From Agrobacterium tumefaciens (GTDB taxonomy: Bacteria; Pseudomonadota; Alphaproteobacteria; Rhizobiales; Rhizobiaceae), in NCBI RefSeq assembly GCF_009649785.1, contig NZ_WJOK01000002.1, forward strand, positions 329,294-393,293: a DNA stretch of 64,000 nt, written 5' to 3'. Below, piece after piece: positions 25,512-33,677 of this stretch. A model generated the notes under the pieces. It saw nothing but the letters and a program-made list of their open reading frames with translations, made no database searches and was not told the DNA's origin. The stretch's first letter is position 1. Each line of letters starts with the position of its first letter. Made by a program: the position numbers and the translations under genes.

Positions 25512-27154
25512 GGCTGCGCCTCCGGATTGGTTCCCGCTCTTGGGGCGGAAATGACGCCCTGAATGTAGCTGGCCGGCAGATCGAGAATACGCGCCGTCTC
25601 CTGCATGTAACGCATCACCGGCCCCGCTTGCACGGTCATGGCGAGTGTCAGTCCCAGCAGCAGCATGATGGGCGCTATTTCGATGACGAGAACACGCGGT
25701 ACTGTGCCTTCGAGGGAGGCCCAGAAGGTGCGGATGCCCGCGCGGGTCATCGAGATCAGCGAGGCGAAACCTGCAAAGACAATCAGGAAGACCAGCCACC
25801 AGGAAAGGGTGGAGACGCTGTCATTGGCCCCCAGCCCTGGAGGGTTGAGAATGGCGGTCAGCATGGAGAATTTGGCGATGAAGCCCGAGAGCGGCGGCAG
25901 ACCGGCGAGGAGAATGCCGCAGGCTGCAAAACACGCCCCGAGCACCGCCATGGTGCCGGGCATGGTTACGCCGACTTCTTCTTCCTCTTCCTCCTCTTCG
26001 CCCTCGCCATAGGCTTCCATGGTTACGGCAAGAACGTTCGCGCCGGCATCCTGCCCGCGTTCCACCAGTTCGATCAGCATGAAGAAAGCGCTGATGGTGA
26101 GTGTGGAACTGACGAGATAATAGAGCGCGCCGGCTGCAACAGTGGGATTGCCGGTGCCCATGGCGGCGAGAAGCGTTCCCGAGGACACCAGAACCGAAAA
26201 CCCGGCCAGCCGCCCAAGCGCCTGCGAGGCGAGAACGCCGATGGCGCCGAAGATGATGGTGGCGATGCCGCCGACAAGCAGGGCATCATGGCCAAAACCG
26301 GCCGATTCCCCGGCCGTCTGCCCGAAAAGCAGGAAGGACAGGCGGGCAATGACGTAGATGCCGACCTTGCTCATGATAGCAAACAGCCCGCCGACAGGTG
26401 CTGAAGCCGAGCCATAGGCGGAAGGCAGCCAGAAATTCAGCGGCCACATGCCAGCCTTGACCAGGAACGCGATGCCGAGAACCGCAGCGCCGGTTTCAAG
26501 CAGCATGCGCTGGTCCGGGTTGAGGCCGTCGATGCGGTGGGCAAGGTCACCCATGTTCAGCGTGCCGGTGACGCCGTAGATGAGGCTGACGCCGATCAGG
26601 AAGAACAATGCGGCGACGAGGTTGATGGCGATGTAATGCAGCCCGGCCTTGACGCGCTGCTGACCGGAGCCATGCAACAGCAAACCATAGGATGCCGCGA
26701 GCATAACCTCGAAGAAAACGAAGAGGTTGAAGAGGTCACCGGTCAGGAAAGCACCGTTGACGCCCATCAGCATCATCTGGAACAGCGAATGGAAATGCGC
26801 GCCTGCCTTATGCCATTTCGCCAGCGAATAGATCAGCGAGGGAATGGCAAGCAGTGCCGTCAAAAGCACCATTAGCCCGGAGAGGCGATCGGCAACGAGC
26901 ACGATGCCGAAGGGCGCCGGCCAGTTGCCGAGCAGATAGACCCCGCTCGAAACCACCGCCGCAATCTCGGTATTGACCGTCGAGTTCACCTCGCGAAACA
27001 GCAGGATGGCGACAACAAGCAATATCACGGTCGAGGCAAGGCTGATGGCTGCCTTCGCCACCCGCTGGCGCTCGTCGAAGAACAACAGGAGGGCTGCGGT
27101 GATCAGCGGCACCAGAATGGGCGCGATGACGATGTGGAAGGGGAACGACATCAT
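25508..27154 (-). CDS. mnhD: Mrp Na+/H+ antiporter subunit D
   Basis: 548-residue proton-channel subunit related to complex I NuoM/N, with about 14 helices. Motifs include FFEVMLAASYGLLLHGSGQQRVKAGLHY, the Lys in FLVKAGMWPLNFWLPSAYGSA and MSKVGIYVIARL. An unusual acidic stretch with eight consecutive glutamates lies in a loop after helix 11, near residues 385-393. ATG 27154 overlaps the mnhC stop; a second ATG follows directly. Works with MnhA to move protons in exchange for Na+ (or K+). Confidence 0.95.
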   Translation of the reverse strand: MMSFPFHIVIAPILVPLITAALLLFFDERQRVAKAAISLASTVILLVVAILLFREVNSTVNTEIAAVVSSGVYLLGNWPAPFGIVLVADRLSGLMVLLTALLAIPSLIYSLAKWHKAGAHFHSLFQMMLMGVNGAFLTGDLFNLFVFFEVMLAASYGLLLHGSGQQRVKAGLHYIAINLVAALFFLIGVSLIYGVTGTLNMGDLAHRIDGLNPDQRMLLETGAAVLGIAFLVKAGMWPLNFWLPSAYGSASAPVGGLFAIMSKVGIYVIARLSFLLFGQTAGESAGFGHDALLVGGIATIIFGAIGVLASQALGRLAGFSVLVSSGTLLAAMGTGNPTVAAGALYYLVSSTLTISAFFMLIELVERGQDAGANVLAVTMEAYGEGEEEEEEEEVGVTMPGTMAVLGACFAACGILLAGLPPLSGFIAKFSMLTAILNPPGLGANDSVSTLSWWLVFLIVFAGFASLISMTRAGIRTFWASLEGTVPRVLVIEIAPIMLLLGLTLAMTVQAGPVMRYMQETARILDLPASYIQGVISAPRAGTNPEAQP

Positions 27155-27486
27155 TTCGATTCCCTCCCGTCCACATGGTCGGTGCCGGTAAGCCCACGGG
27201 CGGCCAAAAGCACGACGAGGAACAGCGCAGTCGTCGCAAAGCCGATGACGATTGCCGTCAACACCAGCGCCTGCGGCACGGGGTCGGCAAGCGTGGAACT
27301 GTCGACGCCGTTCACCAGCACCGGCGGCGCATTGGTCTTGATGCCGCCGACGCCGAAGATGAACAGGTTGACGGCATAGGACAGCAGCGAAAGCCCGACG
27401 ATGACCTGATAAGTGCGTGGGCGCAGGATCAGCCAGACGCCGGAGCCGGTCATGATGCCGATGCCGATTGAAAGAATGAGTTCCAT
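27151..27486 (-). CDS. mnhC: Mrp Na+/H+ antiporter subunit C
   Basis: 111-residue NuoK-like subunit with three helices: LILSIGIGIMTGSGVWLIL, YQVIVGLSLLSYAVNLFIFGVGG and ALVLTAIVIGFATTALFLVVLLA. The VGLSLLSYAVNL and DPVPQALVLTAIVIG motifs are diagnostic. Its ATG overlaps the stop of the fused mnhA gene by one base (TAATG). Confidence 0.94.
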   Translation of the reverse strand: MELILSIGIGIMTGSGVWLILRPRTYQVIVGLSLLSYAVNLFIFGVGGIKTNAPPVLVNGVDSSTLADPVPQALVLTAIVIGFATTALFLVVLLAARGLTGTDHVDGRESK

Positions 27487-30404
27487 TACACGTCCTCCGC
27501 TTTTGCGGCTTCAGGCGTGCGAACGCGGTAGTTACGCAACGATTGGTGTGCCAGTGCTATAAGAATAAGAACGGTGGAGCCGACGACCAGCGAGAAGACG
27601 CCGAGGTCGAACAGCAAGGCGGATGCTGTCGGCATTTTGCCGATATAGGGTATCTCCGTGTACTGGAAATAAGAGGTCAGGAACGGATAGCCGAAGTACC
27701 ATGACCCCATGCCGGTTGCCGCCGCCATCAGAAGGCCGAAGCCCATCCAGCGCAGCGGCAGGATGCGGATGCGATCCTCCGCCCAGCGCGCGCCGCCGGC
27801 GAGATATTGCAGCAGGAACGCGATTGCCATGGTGATGCCGGCCGCAAAGCCGCCGCCGGGCAGATCGTGGCCGCGTATGAACAGGAAGATCGAAAAGGTG
27901 ACGATAACCGGGAACATCCATTGCATGACGATGGACGGTACATAGAGATAGTCGCGCACCGTATCGCCCTTGCTGCGGTCGGGCCGCTCCGCATCGAAGG
28001 CGTTTTGCATCTGCTGCTGTTCCGGCACCCCGATGCTTTCATGCGCAGGGCGGAAACGGCGAAGCAGCGCAAAGACCGTCAGCGCCACGATCGCCAGCAC
28101 CGCGATTTCGCCGAATGTATCGAAACCGCGGAAATCGACGAGGATGACGTTGACGACATTGGTGCCGCCGCCTTCCGAATAAGCGCGTTCCAGGAAATAG
28201 GTCGCGATGGCGTTCGGCACGGGCAGGGTCATGACCGCATAGGCGATGACGGACATGCCAATGCCGCTTGCTGCGGCCAGCAGGAAGTCACGGGCGCGGC
28301 GAAGCTGCGCCGGCAATTCATCGCTGCTGTCCACCTTCTCGAAGCGTTTCGGCAGCCATCTGAGACCGAGCAGGATCAGAACGGTGGTCACGATTTCGAC
28401 CAGCAACTGGGTGATCGCGAGATCGGGTGCAGAAAGCCAGACGAATGTGAGGCAGGTGACAAGGCCGGAGACGCCGAGCATGATGAGTGCGGCGAGACGA
28501 TGATATTTCGCCTGCCAGGCGGCACCCAGCGCGGCGATCATGCCGATCAGCCACAGAATGGCAAAGATCGGATCGAAGGACGTCACGCGCGGCAGCGACA
28601 ATGAAAATTCCGAGAGGAAAAGCGGCGAGAAACCGGCAAGAATCGCCACGAGGATCAGAAGCCTCAGCTGCGGCTGCAGGCGCCGGGTGCCGAGCGTGCT
28701 TTCCAGCCACCGCGCCCACTTCCAGGACACGGTGACGAGAATGCGCTCGAAGATGCGCTGTCCCCGAAGATGCCGGAAGATCGGCGGGCCGTCGTCGCAG
28801 CGGGAGAAATAGCCGCCGAGCAGGGCATAGATGGCAACGCCGCCGCCGAGTGCCGCAATACTCATGATGAGCGGCAGGTTGAAACCGTGCCAGATCGACA
28901 GGCTGTAGACGGGCGTTTGCGGACCGAGAACGGAAAGCACAGCCGAATGCAGGAACGGGCCGATCGACAGGCTCGGAACGATGCCGACGATCAGGCAGGC
29001 GAAAACCAGGAACTCGATCGGGAAACGCATCCAGCGCGGCGGCTCATGCGGATTGGGGTTCGGCAGGTCAACCGGCTTGGGGCCGAAGAAGACCGTGTGG
29101 ATGAAGCGTAGCGAGTAGGCGACGGCGAAGGCGCCTGACAACGTCGCGACGTATGGCAAAGCCCGGTCCAGCAGCGAGTCCGCGTGGGTTTCGACGGCCT
29201 CGGCAAAGAACATTTCCTTGGAGAGGAAGCCGTTGAACAGGGGTACGCCGGCCATTGCAGCGCTCGCCGCCATGGCGAGCGTCGCGGTTGCCGGCATATA
29301 GGTGTAAAGCCCGCTCAGCCGCCGCATGTCGCGCGTGCCGGTTTCATGGTCGATGATGCCGGCCGCCATGAACAGCGATGCCTTGAAGGTGGCGTGGTTG
29401 ACCATGTGGAAGATCGCCGCAACCGCCGCAAGCGGGCTGCCCAGGCTCAAAAGCGTGGTAATGAGCCCCAGATGGCTGATGGTGGAATAGGCGAGCAAGC
29501 CTTTCAGGTCCTGCTGGAACATGGCGAAATAGGCGCCGAGCAGCAGGGTGATGACGCCTGCAGCACCCACCAGCCAGAACCATTCCGGCGTGCCTGCCAG
29601 CACCGGCCAGAACCGCGCCAGCAGGAAAACCCCGGCCTTCACCATGGTGGCCGAGTGCAGATAGGCGGAAACGGGCGTGGGCGCCGCCATGGCATTGGGC
29701 AGCCAGAAATGAAACGGAAACTGTGCGCTTTTCGTCAGCGCGCCGCCAAGGATGAGAATAAGTGCGGGCAGATAAAGGGAATGGGCGCGGATATCGGCAC
29801 CGGCCGCGATGATCTTGTCCAGATCGTAGCTTCCCGCCATGTGGCCGAGTATCAGAAGCCCGGCGAGCAGGCTGAAGCCGCCGATGCCGGTCACGGTCAG
29901 CGCCATGCGGGCGCCATCGCGCGCGCCGGCATTCTGGTGCCAGTAGCCGATCAGCAGGAACGAGAAGATGCTGGTCATTTCCCAGAAGATCGACAGCAAA
30001 ATGACGTTGCCGGACAGCACTATGCCGAGCATCGAGCCCATGAAGGCGAGCAGAAAGGCAAAAAACCGTGGAATAGGGTCCTGGGCCGACATGTAATATC
30101 GGGCGTAGAGAACCACGAGCAGGCCGATGCCGGTAATGAGGATCGCGAAAATCCAGGCGAAGCCATCCAGCCGCAGGGTAAAATTAAGCCCCAGCTGTGG
30201 CAGCCATTCCACATCGTATTTCAGCACGCCACCGCCACTGACATTTGGATAAAGAAGGATGCTGCCGACGAGGCCGAAGAGGGCTACGGCGCTTGCTACG
30301 TAGGCCGCGCTTGCGGCCGCGCCTTCGCGCGGCATGAAGGCCGTTATGAGAGCGCCGACGAACGGCAATGCGATAATAAATGGTAGAACGGTTGCAAGTG
30401 TCAT
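27486..30404 (-). CDS. mnhA: Mrp Na+/H+ antiporter fused subunit A+B
   Basis: 972-residue protein, first gene of the operon. The N-terminal ~770 residues are MnhA/PhaA: NuoL-like helices with IFWEMTSIFSFLLIGYWH, KSAQFPFHFWLPNAMAAPTPVSAYLHSATMVKAG, YSTISHLGLITTLL and ADSLLDRALPYVATLSG. The C-terminal ~150 residues are the MnhB domain (SIVMQWMFPVIVTFSIFLFIRGHDLPGGGFAAG, LFDLGVFSLVVGSTVLILIAL). Fusion of A and B is usual in alphaproteobacteria (PhaAB). The operon A/B-C-D-E-F-G is complete, with every junction overlapping. In rhizobia this complex supports pH and Na+/K+ homeostasis. Confidence 0.96.
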   Translation of the reverse strand: MTLATVLPFIIALPFVGALITAFMPREGAAASAAYVASAVALFGLVGSILLYPNVSGGGVLKYDVEWLPQLGLNFTLRLDGFAWIFAILITGIGLLVVLYARYYMSAQDPIPRFFAFLLAFMGSMLGIVLSGNVILLSIFWEMTSIFSFLLIGYWHQNAGARDGARMALTVTGIGGFSLLAGLLILGHMAGSYDLDKIIAAGADIRAHSLYLPALILILGGALTKSAQFPFHFWLPNAMAAPTPVSAYLHSATMVKAGVFLLARFWPVLAGTPEWFWLVGAAGVITLLLGAYFAMFQQDLKGLLAYSTISHLGLITTLLSLGSPLAAVAAIFHMVNHATFKASLFMAAGIIDHETGTRDMRRLSGLYTYMPATATLAMAASAAMAGVPLFNGFLSKEMFFAEAVETHADSLLDRALPYVATLSGAFAVAYSLRFIHTVFFGPKPVDLPNPNPHEPPRWMRFPIEFLVFACLIVGIVPSLSIGPFLHSAVLSVLGPQTPVYSLSIWHGFNLPLIMSIAALGGGVAIYALLGGYFSRCDDGPPIFRHLRGQRIFERILVTVSWKWARWLESTLGTRRLQPQLRLLILVAILAGFSPLFLSEFSLSLPRVTSFDPIFAILWLIGMIAALGAAWQAKYHRLAALIMLGVSGLVTCLTFVWLSAPDLAITQLLVEIVTTVLILLGLRWLPKRFEKVDSSDELPAQLRRARDFLLAAASGIGMSVIAYAVMTLPVPNAIATYFLERAYSEGGGTNVVNVILVDFRGFDTFGEIAVLAIVALTVFALLRRFRPAHESIGVPEQQQMQNAFDAERPDRSKGDTVRDYLYVPSIVMQWMFPVIVTFSIFLFIRGHDLPGGGFAAGITMAIAFLLQYLAGGARWAEDRIRILPLRWMGFGLLMAAATGMGSWYFGYPFLTSYFQYTEIPYIGKMPTASALLFDLGVFSLVVGSTVLILIALAHQSLRNYRVRTPEAAKAEDV

Positions 30405-30510
30405 ATGCGGCGGCGGTTTTCTCTCTGGAATTGGAGCCTACGGCGGGTTTCCGACGACTCCGATCCCTCAAGGTTCGCAAGGAACCGAATGATGAGGACC
30501 GCCGGAATGA

Positions 30511-30897
30511 CTAAGAGATAATATGCGGAGGTGCTCTTGGAACCACGTTCGCAAAGTCTCGGAAAGTTTGTGGCGCGATGGCAACAGGCGTGACGGCCGG
30601 TTTGGCGTCAGCCACGATCCGCAGGATGGTCGAGGGAAAACCGACGGGGCGAAGCCCCGGAGCACCGTTGTGAGCCTTGCAGCCGTGATCGTCGCCGGTG
30701 GTGCAGTCCTTATCGCGAAGCGAGGGGGAGTGGCTTAGGTCAGCCGTCTGCAATCGTTCCAGACGGCTGATCTTTGAGATTGCCTTGATGCCGGATGGCG
30801 CCTGAAAGCCGATGATGACGAGCAGGCTCGCAACCACAAGACCGATCAACACTTGCGGATGGCGCCTTGAACAGCGGCATTTCTCCATCCGTAACAA
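30511..30897 (-). CDS. Small hypothetical protein with N-terminal hydrophobic segment
   Basis: Possible 128-residue protein starting with TTG 30897, preceded by AAGGAG with eight-base spacing (ATG 30888 is an alternative). A basic N-terminus is followed by one hydrophobic helix (VLIGLVVASLLVIIGF) and a polar remainder with several Cys, so it would be membrane-anchored or secreted. No family recognised. It lies between the mnh operon and the chemotaxis operon. The good ribosome-binding site and signal-anchor shape are the only support. Confidence 0.4.
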   Translation of the reverse strand: MLRMEKCRCSRRHPQVLIGLVVASLLVIIGFQAPSGIKAISKISRLERLQTADLSHSPSLRDKDCTTGDDHGCKAHNGAPGLRPVGFPSTILRIVADAKPAVTPVAIAPQTFRDFANVVPRAPPHIIS

Positions 30898-31350
30898 GTT
30901 GGCGTCTCCTTGATCGTAAAGGTCTCTCTAAAGCATCACCGCTGAGCGAATATCCCGTTGATTTGTTTTAGGGGAAGGCGGACACGCTTGTCCAGCGCAC
31001 AGGCTGGAAAAACCGCCCGTCGCGTCCGATTCCTTTTCGTTTTTGCCCGTTTGCGGCAAAGTAGGGGCGACAATGGCTAAAAGCTTTTACAAATTTTACC
31101 GTTTGACGCCGGTGCTGATGTTTCTTAACTTTCAAGCAAGGAATTAACCATAAAGATTGATGGTATTTCCACGGCGGAATGGGGTTATCTCCCCTTCCAG
31201 GCATGACGCCGCACTGCCGTACCGGGCCCGATCCGGTATTTCGTTTCTTGGTTCAAGAAGGTCAGGCAAGCGTCGATGCCGCATCGTCCGCGATGGGTAT
31301 GTTCGTTCAAAAATCCCCCTTAAGGGTGCTGGCGTTCTGAACCTTGCCAT
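30898..31350. other. Upstream region of the chemotaxis operon
   Basis: 453 bases with no supported gene. CTCTAAAGCATCAC at about 30926-30939 is a 14-mer repeated at 54006. The probable che promoter is at 31103-31131. The remainder up to the first receptor codon would be a leader of about 215 bases. It contains short frames but none with a ribosome-binding site. Confidence 0.45.
31103..31131 (+). promoter_or_regulatory. Probable sigma-70-type promoter of the chemotaxis operon
   Basis: TTGACG at 31103-31108 and TAACTT at 31126-31131 are separated by 17 bases. This is the best -35/-10 pair in the gap upstream of the receptor gene. It would give a leader of about 215 bases. VisNR/Rem control of the operon is known in related rhizobia, but no binding site can be assigned from this sequence. 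Confidence 0.35.
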
Positions 31351-33000
31351 TTGGCCGGGTTTTACCGGCCGTCATATTATTGGGGTCGTCGGTTGGGGCA
31401 GGACTTGCCATCAGAACAAGCGCGGAGATCGGCAGGCGCAAGCCTGGCGGGGCGGTTGCGCTTTGCCGGCCTCGACGAGACGCAATCCGATTTCCTGCGC
31501 AATTATCGCAGCATGCTGGAGCCTTACGTTAAGGCTGGCCTGCGCGATGTGATGAACCGTTTCCAGTCCATGCCGGACTGTTCGCCGTCTTTCGAAAGCG
31601 AAAACCAGCTCGACCGCCTGCACGATTTGCAATCCTCGCACTGGAGCGTGCTGACCGATGCGCGTTTCGATGGGCTTTATGCCGAGCGGGTGAAAGTGCT
31701 TTCCGACAATGCCGGTCGCATGGGTCTCGATCCTCGCTGGCAGATCGCCAGCCATGCCGTCGTTCTGGAACATCTTCTGGGCGGTCTGGTGACTGAGCAC
31801 GCGCCGCGCTCCATCCTGCCCGGCAACCGTAAAAAGAGCCGCGAACTGGCGGAAGCCGTCAAGAACGTCGTCCGTCTGGTGATGGTCGATACCGAGATTG
31901 CCGTATCGTTGCGCTTCAATGAATTGCGCCTGCGCCATGGCCGGGAACTGGCAGAACAGCGTGACAATGACCGCTCTGAAGCTGCAAGGTTGCTGGGCGA
32001 AGCGTTGACGGCATTTGCCGCAGGCGATTTGCAGGCCCGCATCGGCGGCGACGTGCCCGACGCCTACCGCGACGTTGCTGCCACTTTCAATGCGGCACTC
32101 GAGACGATTGGCGCGTCACTGACATCGGCGCAAAACAGCATCGGTGAAGCCGAGGCGCTGAGCGCGCGGTTTGCCGACATTGGCCGTTCCATGGCGGAGC
32201 GCTCCCGCCAGCAGGCCGCAGCCCTTGCCGACACCTCCCGTGCGATCCAGACGATGATCGGGGATGTGGCCGAAAACGGCGCCCGCATTTCGGCGGCGGA
32301 GACGGCGGTTTCCCATGCCCGTGAGGCGGCGGTCGAAAGCGGCAAGGCAATCGGTGAGGCGATAAACGCCATGTCGGATATCGAGCAATCCGCCGAGCAG
32401 ATCGGACGGATCATCGGCACGATTGACGAGATCGCTTTCCAGACGAACCTTCTCGCCCTCAACGCCGGCATCGAGGCAGCACGCGCCGGTGACAGCGGAC
32501 GCGGTTTTGCCGTTGTCGCGCAGGAGGTCCGGGCATTGGCCCAGCGTTCCGCAGACGCTGCAAGAGAGATCAAAAGCCTCGTTGGCTCCACGAAAAAGCA
32601 GGTCGAAGGCGGCGTGCACATGGTCAACCGCACGCAGGACGCAATCGGCGGTGTTGTCCGGCAGGTATCCGGCATCAACGACATGATCACCGAGGTCTCC
32701 CGGCACGCGGCAGAGCACGCCGGCGAATTGCAATCAGTCGCTGCCGACATCGGTGAACAGCAAAGACAGGCTGACCGGAACCTTGCCGATATGGGCAATG
32801 GCTCCTCGGAGGCCGATACGCTTCACACTGTCATTCTGGAACTCGGCCGCACCATTCGCGAATTCCGCATTGCCCGTCAGGGACAGGCGGCAGCTGTCGC
32901 CGCTACGGCTCGGCAGGACACATCATTTGTGGCCCGTGCGGATAACCGCACGGATTACGGCCAGGATTACCAACAATTCAGACGCCAAGGAGTCATGTAA
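31351..33000 (+). CDS. Soluble globin-coupled chemoreceptor (IcpA-like)
   Basis: First gene of the che operon, 549 residues, no transmembrane helix. Residues about 35-195 form a protoglobin-like sensor domain ([43 protein letters not shown]). The rest is an MCP signalling domain with the hairpin tip [49 protein letters not shown]. The alanine at residue 121 sits where globin-coupled sensors normally carry the proximal heme histidine. The only start after the in-frame TAA at 31321 that keeps the full globin domain is TTG 31351, without a clear ribosome-binding site. It overlaps cheS as TAATG. Confidence 0.9.
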   Translation: MAGFYRPSYYWGRRLGQDLPSEQARRSAGASLAGRLRFAGLDETQSDFLRNYRSMLEPYVKAGLRDVMNRFQSMPDCSPSFESENQLDRLHDLQSSHWSVLTDARFDGLYAERVKVLSDNAGRMGLDPRWQIASHAVVLEHLLGGLVTEHAPRSILPGNRKKSRELAEAVKNVVRLVMVDTEIAVSLRFNELRLRHGRELAEQRDNDRSEAARLLGEALTAFAAGDLQARIGGDVPDAYRDVAATFNAALETIGASLTSAQNSIGEAEALSARFADIGRSMAERSRQQAAALADTSRAIQTMIGDVAENGARISAAETAVSHAREAAVESGKAIGEAINAMSDIEQSAEQIGRIIGTIDEIAFQTNLLALNAGIEAARAGDSGRGFAVVAQEVRALAQRSADAAREIKSLVGSTKKQVEGGVHMVNRTQDAIGGVVRQVSGINDMITEVSRHAAEHAGELQSVAADIGEQQRQADRNLADMGNGSSEADTLHTVILELGRTIREFRIARQGQAAAVAATARQDTSFVARADNRTDYGQDYQQFRRQGVM

Positions 33001-33299
33001 TGGCAGCCAGAAAAGCAGCTGAGGCGACGCTGAAACTGTCACCGGTGCTGGATCTCAACGAGGCATCGGCGCTGCACGGCAAGCTGATGACGCTGAGAGG
33101 AGCACCTTTGTCGGTGGATGCGTCCGAGGTGGAACGTATCGGTGCGCTTTGCGCCCAGGTCCTGATGGCCGGTGCGAAGTCCTGGGAAGAGGACGGCAAG
33201 CCGTTCGGTTTTGCCAGAGTGTCCGATGCATTCGACAAGACCATGAAACTGATAGGCGTCGAAATCGATCATTTGCTCCTGAAGGAGATCAAGAAGTGA
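33000..33299 (+). CDS. cheS: CheS, STAS-domain protein of the rhizobial che operon
   Basis: 99-residue single-domain STAS-like protein (VLDLNEASALHGKLMTLRGAPLSVDASEVERIGALCAQVLMAGAKSWEE read across residues 16-64, and FDKTMKLIGVEID), formerly orf2 in rhizobial che operons. In Sinorhizobium meliloti CheS binds CheA and speeds dephosphorylation of CheY1, the phosphate sink. Its ATG overlaps the receptor stop (TAATG), and its stop overlaps the GTG of cheY1 (GTGA). Confidence 0.88.
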   Translation: MAARKAAEATLKLSPVLDLNEASALHGKLMTLRGAPLSVDASEVERIGALCAQVLMAGAKSWEEDGKPFGFARVSDAFDKTMKLIGVEIDHLLLKEIKK

Positions 33300-33661
33300 A
33301 GAAAAAAGTTCTTACCGTGGATGATTCCAGAACGATCAGGAACATGCTCCTGGTCACGCTCAACAATGCCGGTTTCGAGACAATTCAGGCCGAAGACGGC
33401 ATTGAGGGTCTCGAAGTGCTGGAGCAGAGCAACCCCGACGTTATCGTGACCGATATCAACATGCCCCGTCTTGACGGTTTCGGCTTCATCGAGGGTGTGC
33501 GTCGCAACGAGAAGTACCGGGCCATACCGATCCTCGTTCTGACGACCGAAAGCGACGCAGAGAAGAAGAACCGCGCCCGTCAGGCCGGTGCGACCGGCTG
33601 GATCGTCAAGCCGTTCGATCCTGCGAAGCTCATCGATGCCATTGAACGCGTAACTGCCTGA
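33296..33661 (+). CDS. cheY1: CheY1 response regulator
   Basis: 121-residue stand-alone receiver domain. Key residues seen: the acidic pair in LTVDDSRTIR (Asp9, Asp10), the phospho-acceptor Asp53 in VIVTDINMPRLDG, Thr in VLTTESD, and the Lys in GWIVKPFDP. In the rhizobial two-CheY system CheY1 acts mainly as a phosphate sink for CheY2. GTG start overlaps the cheS stop. Sixteen bases separate it from cheA. Confidence 0.93.
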   Translation: MKKKVLTVDDSRTIRNMLLVTLNNAGFETIQAEDGIEGLEVLEQSNPDVIVTDINMPRLDGFGFIEGVRRNEKYRAIPILVLTTESDAEKKNRARQAGATGWIVKPFDPAKLIDAIERVTA

Positions 33662-33677
33662 TACGGGACATTTCACG

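Noticed and set aside
29184..30386. 400-codon plus-strand frame opposite mnhA
   Set aside because: Shadow of the membrane subunit; charged translation that is the complement of hydrophobic codons.
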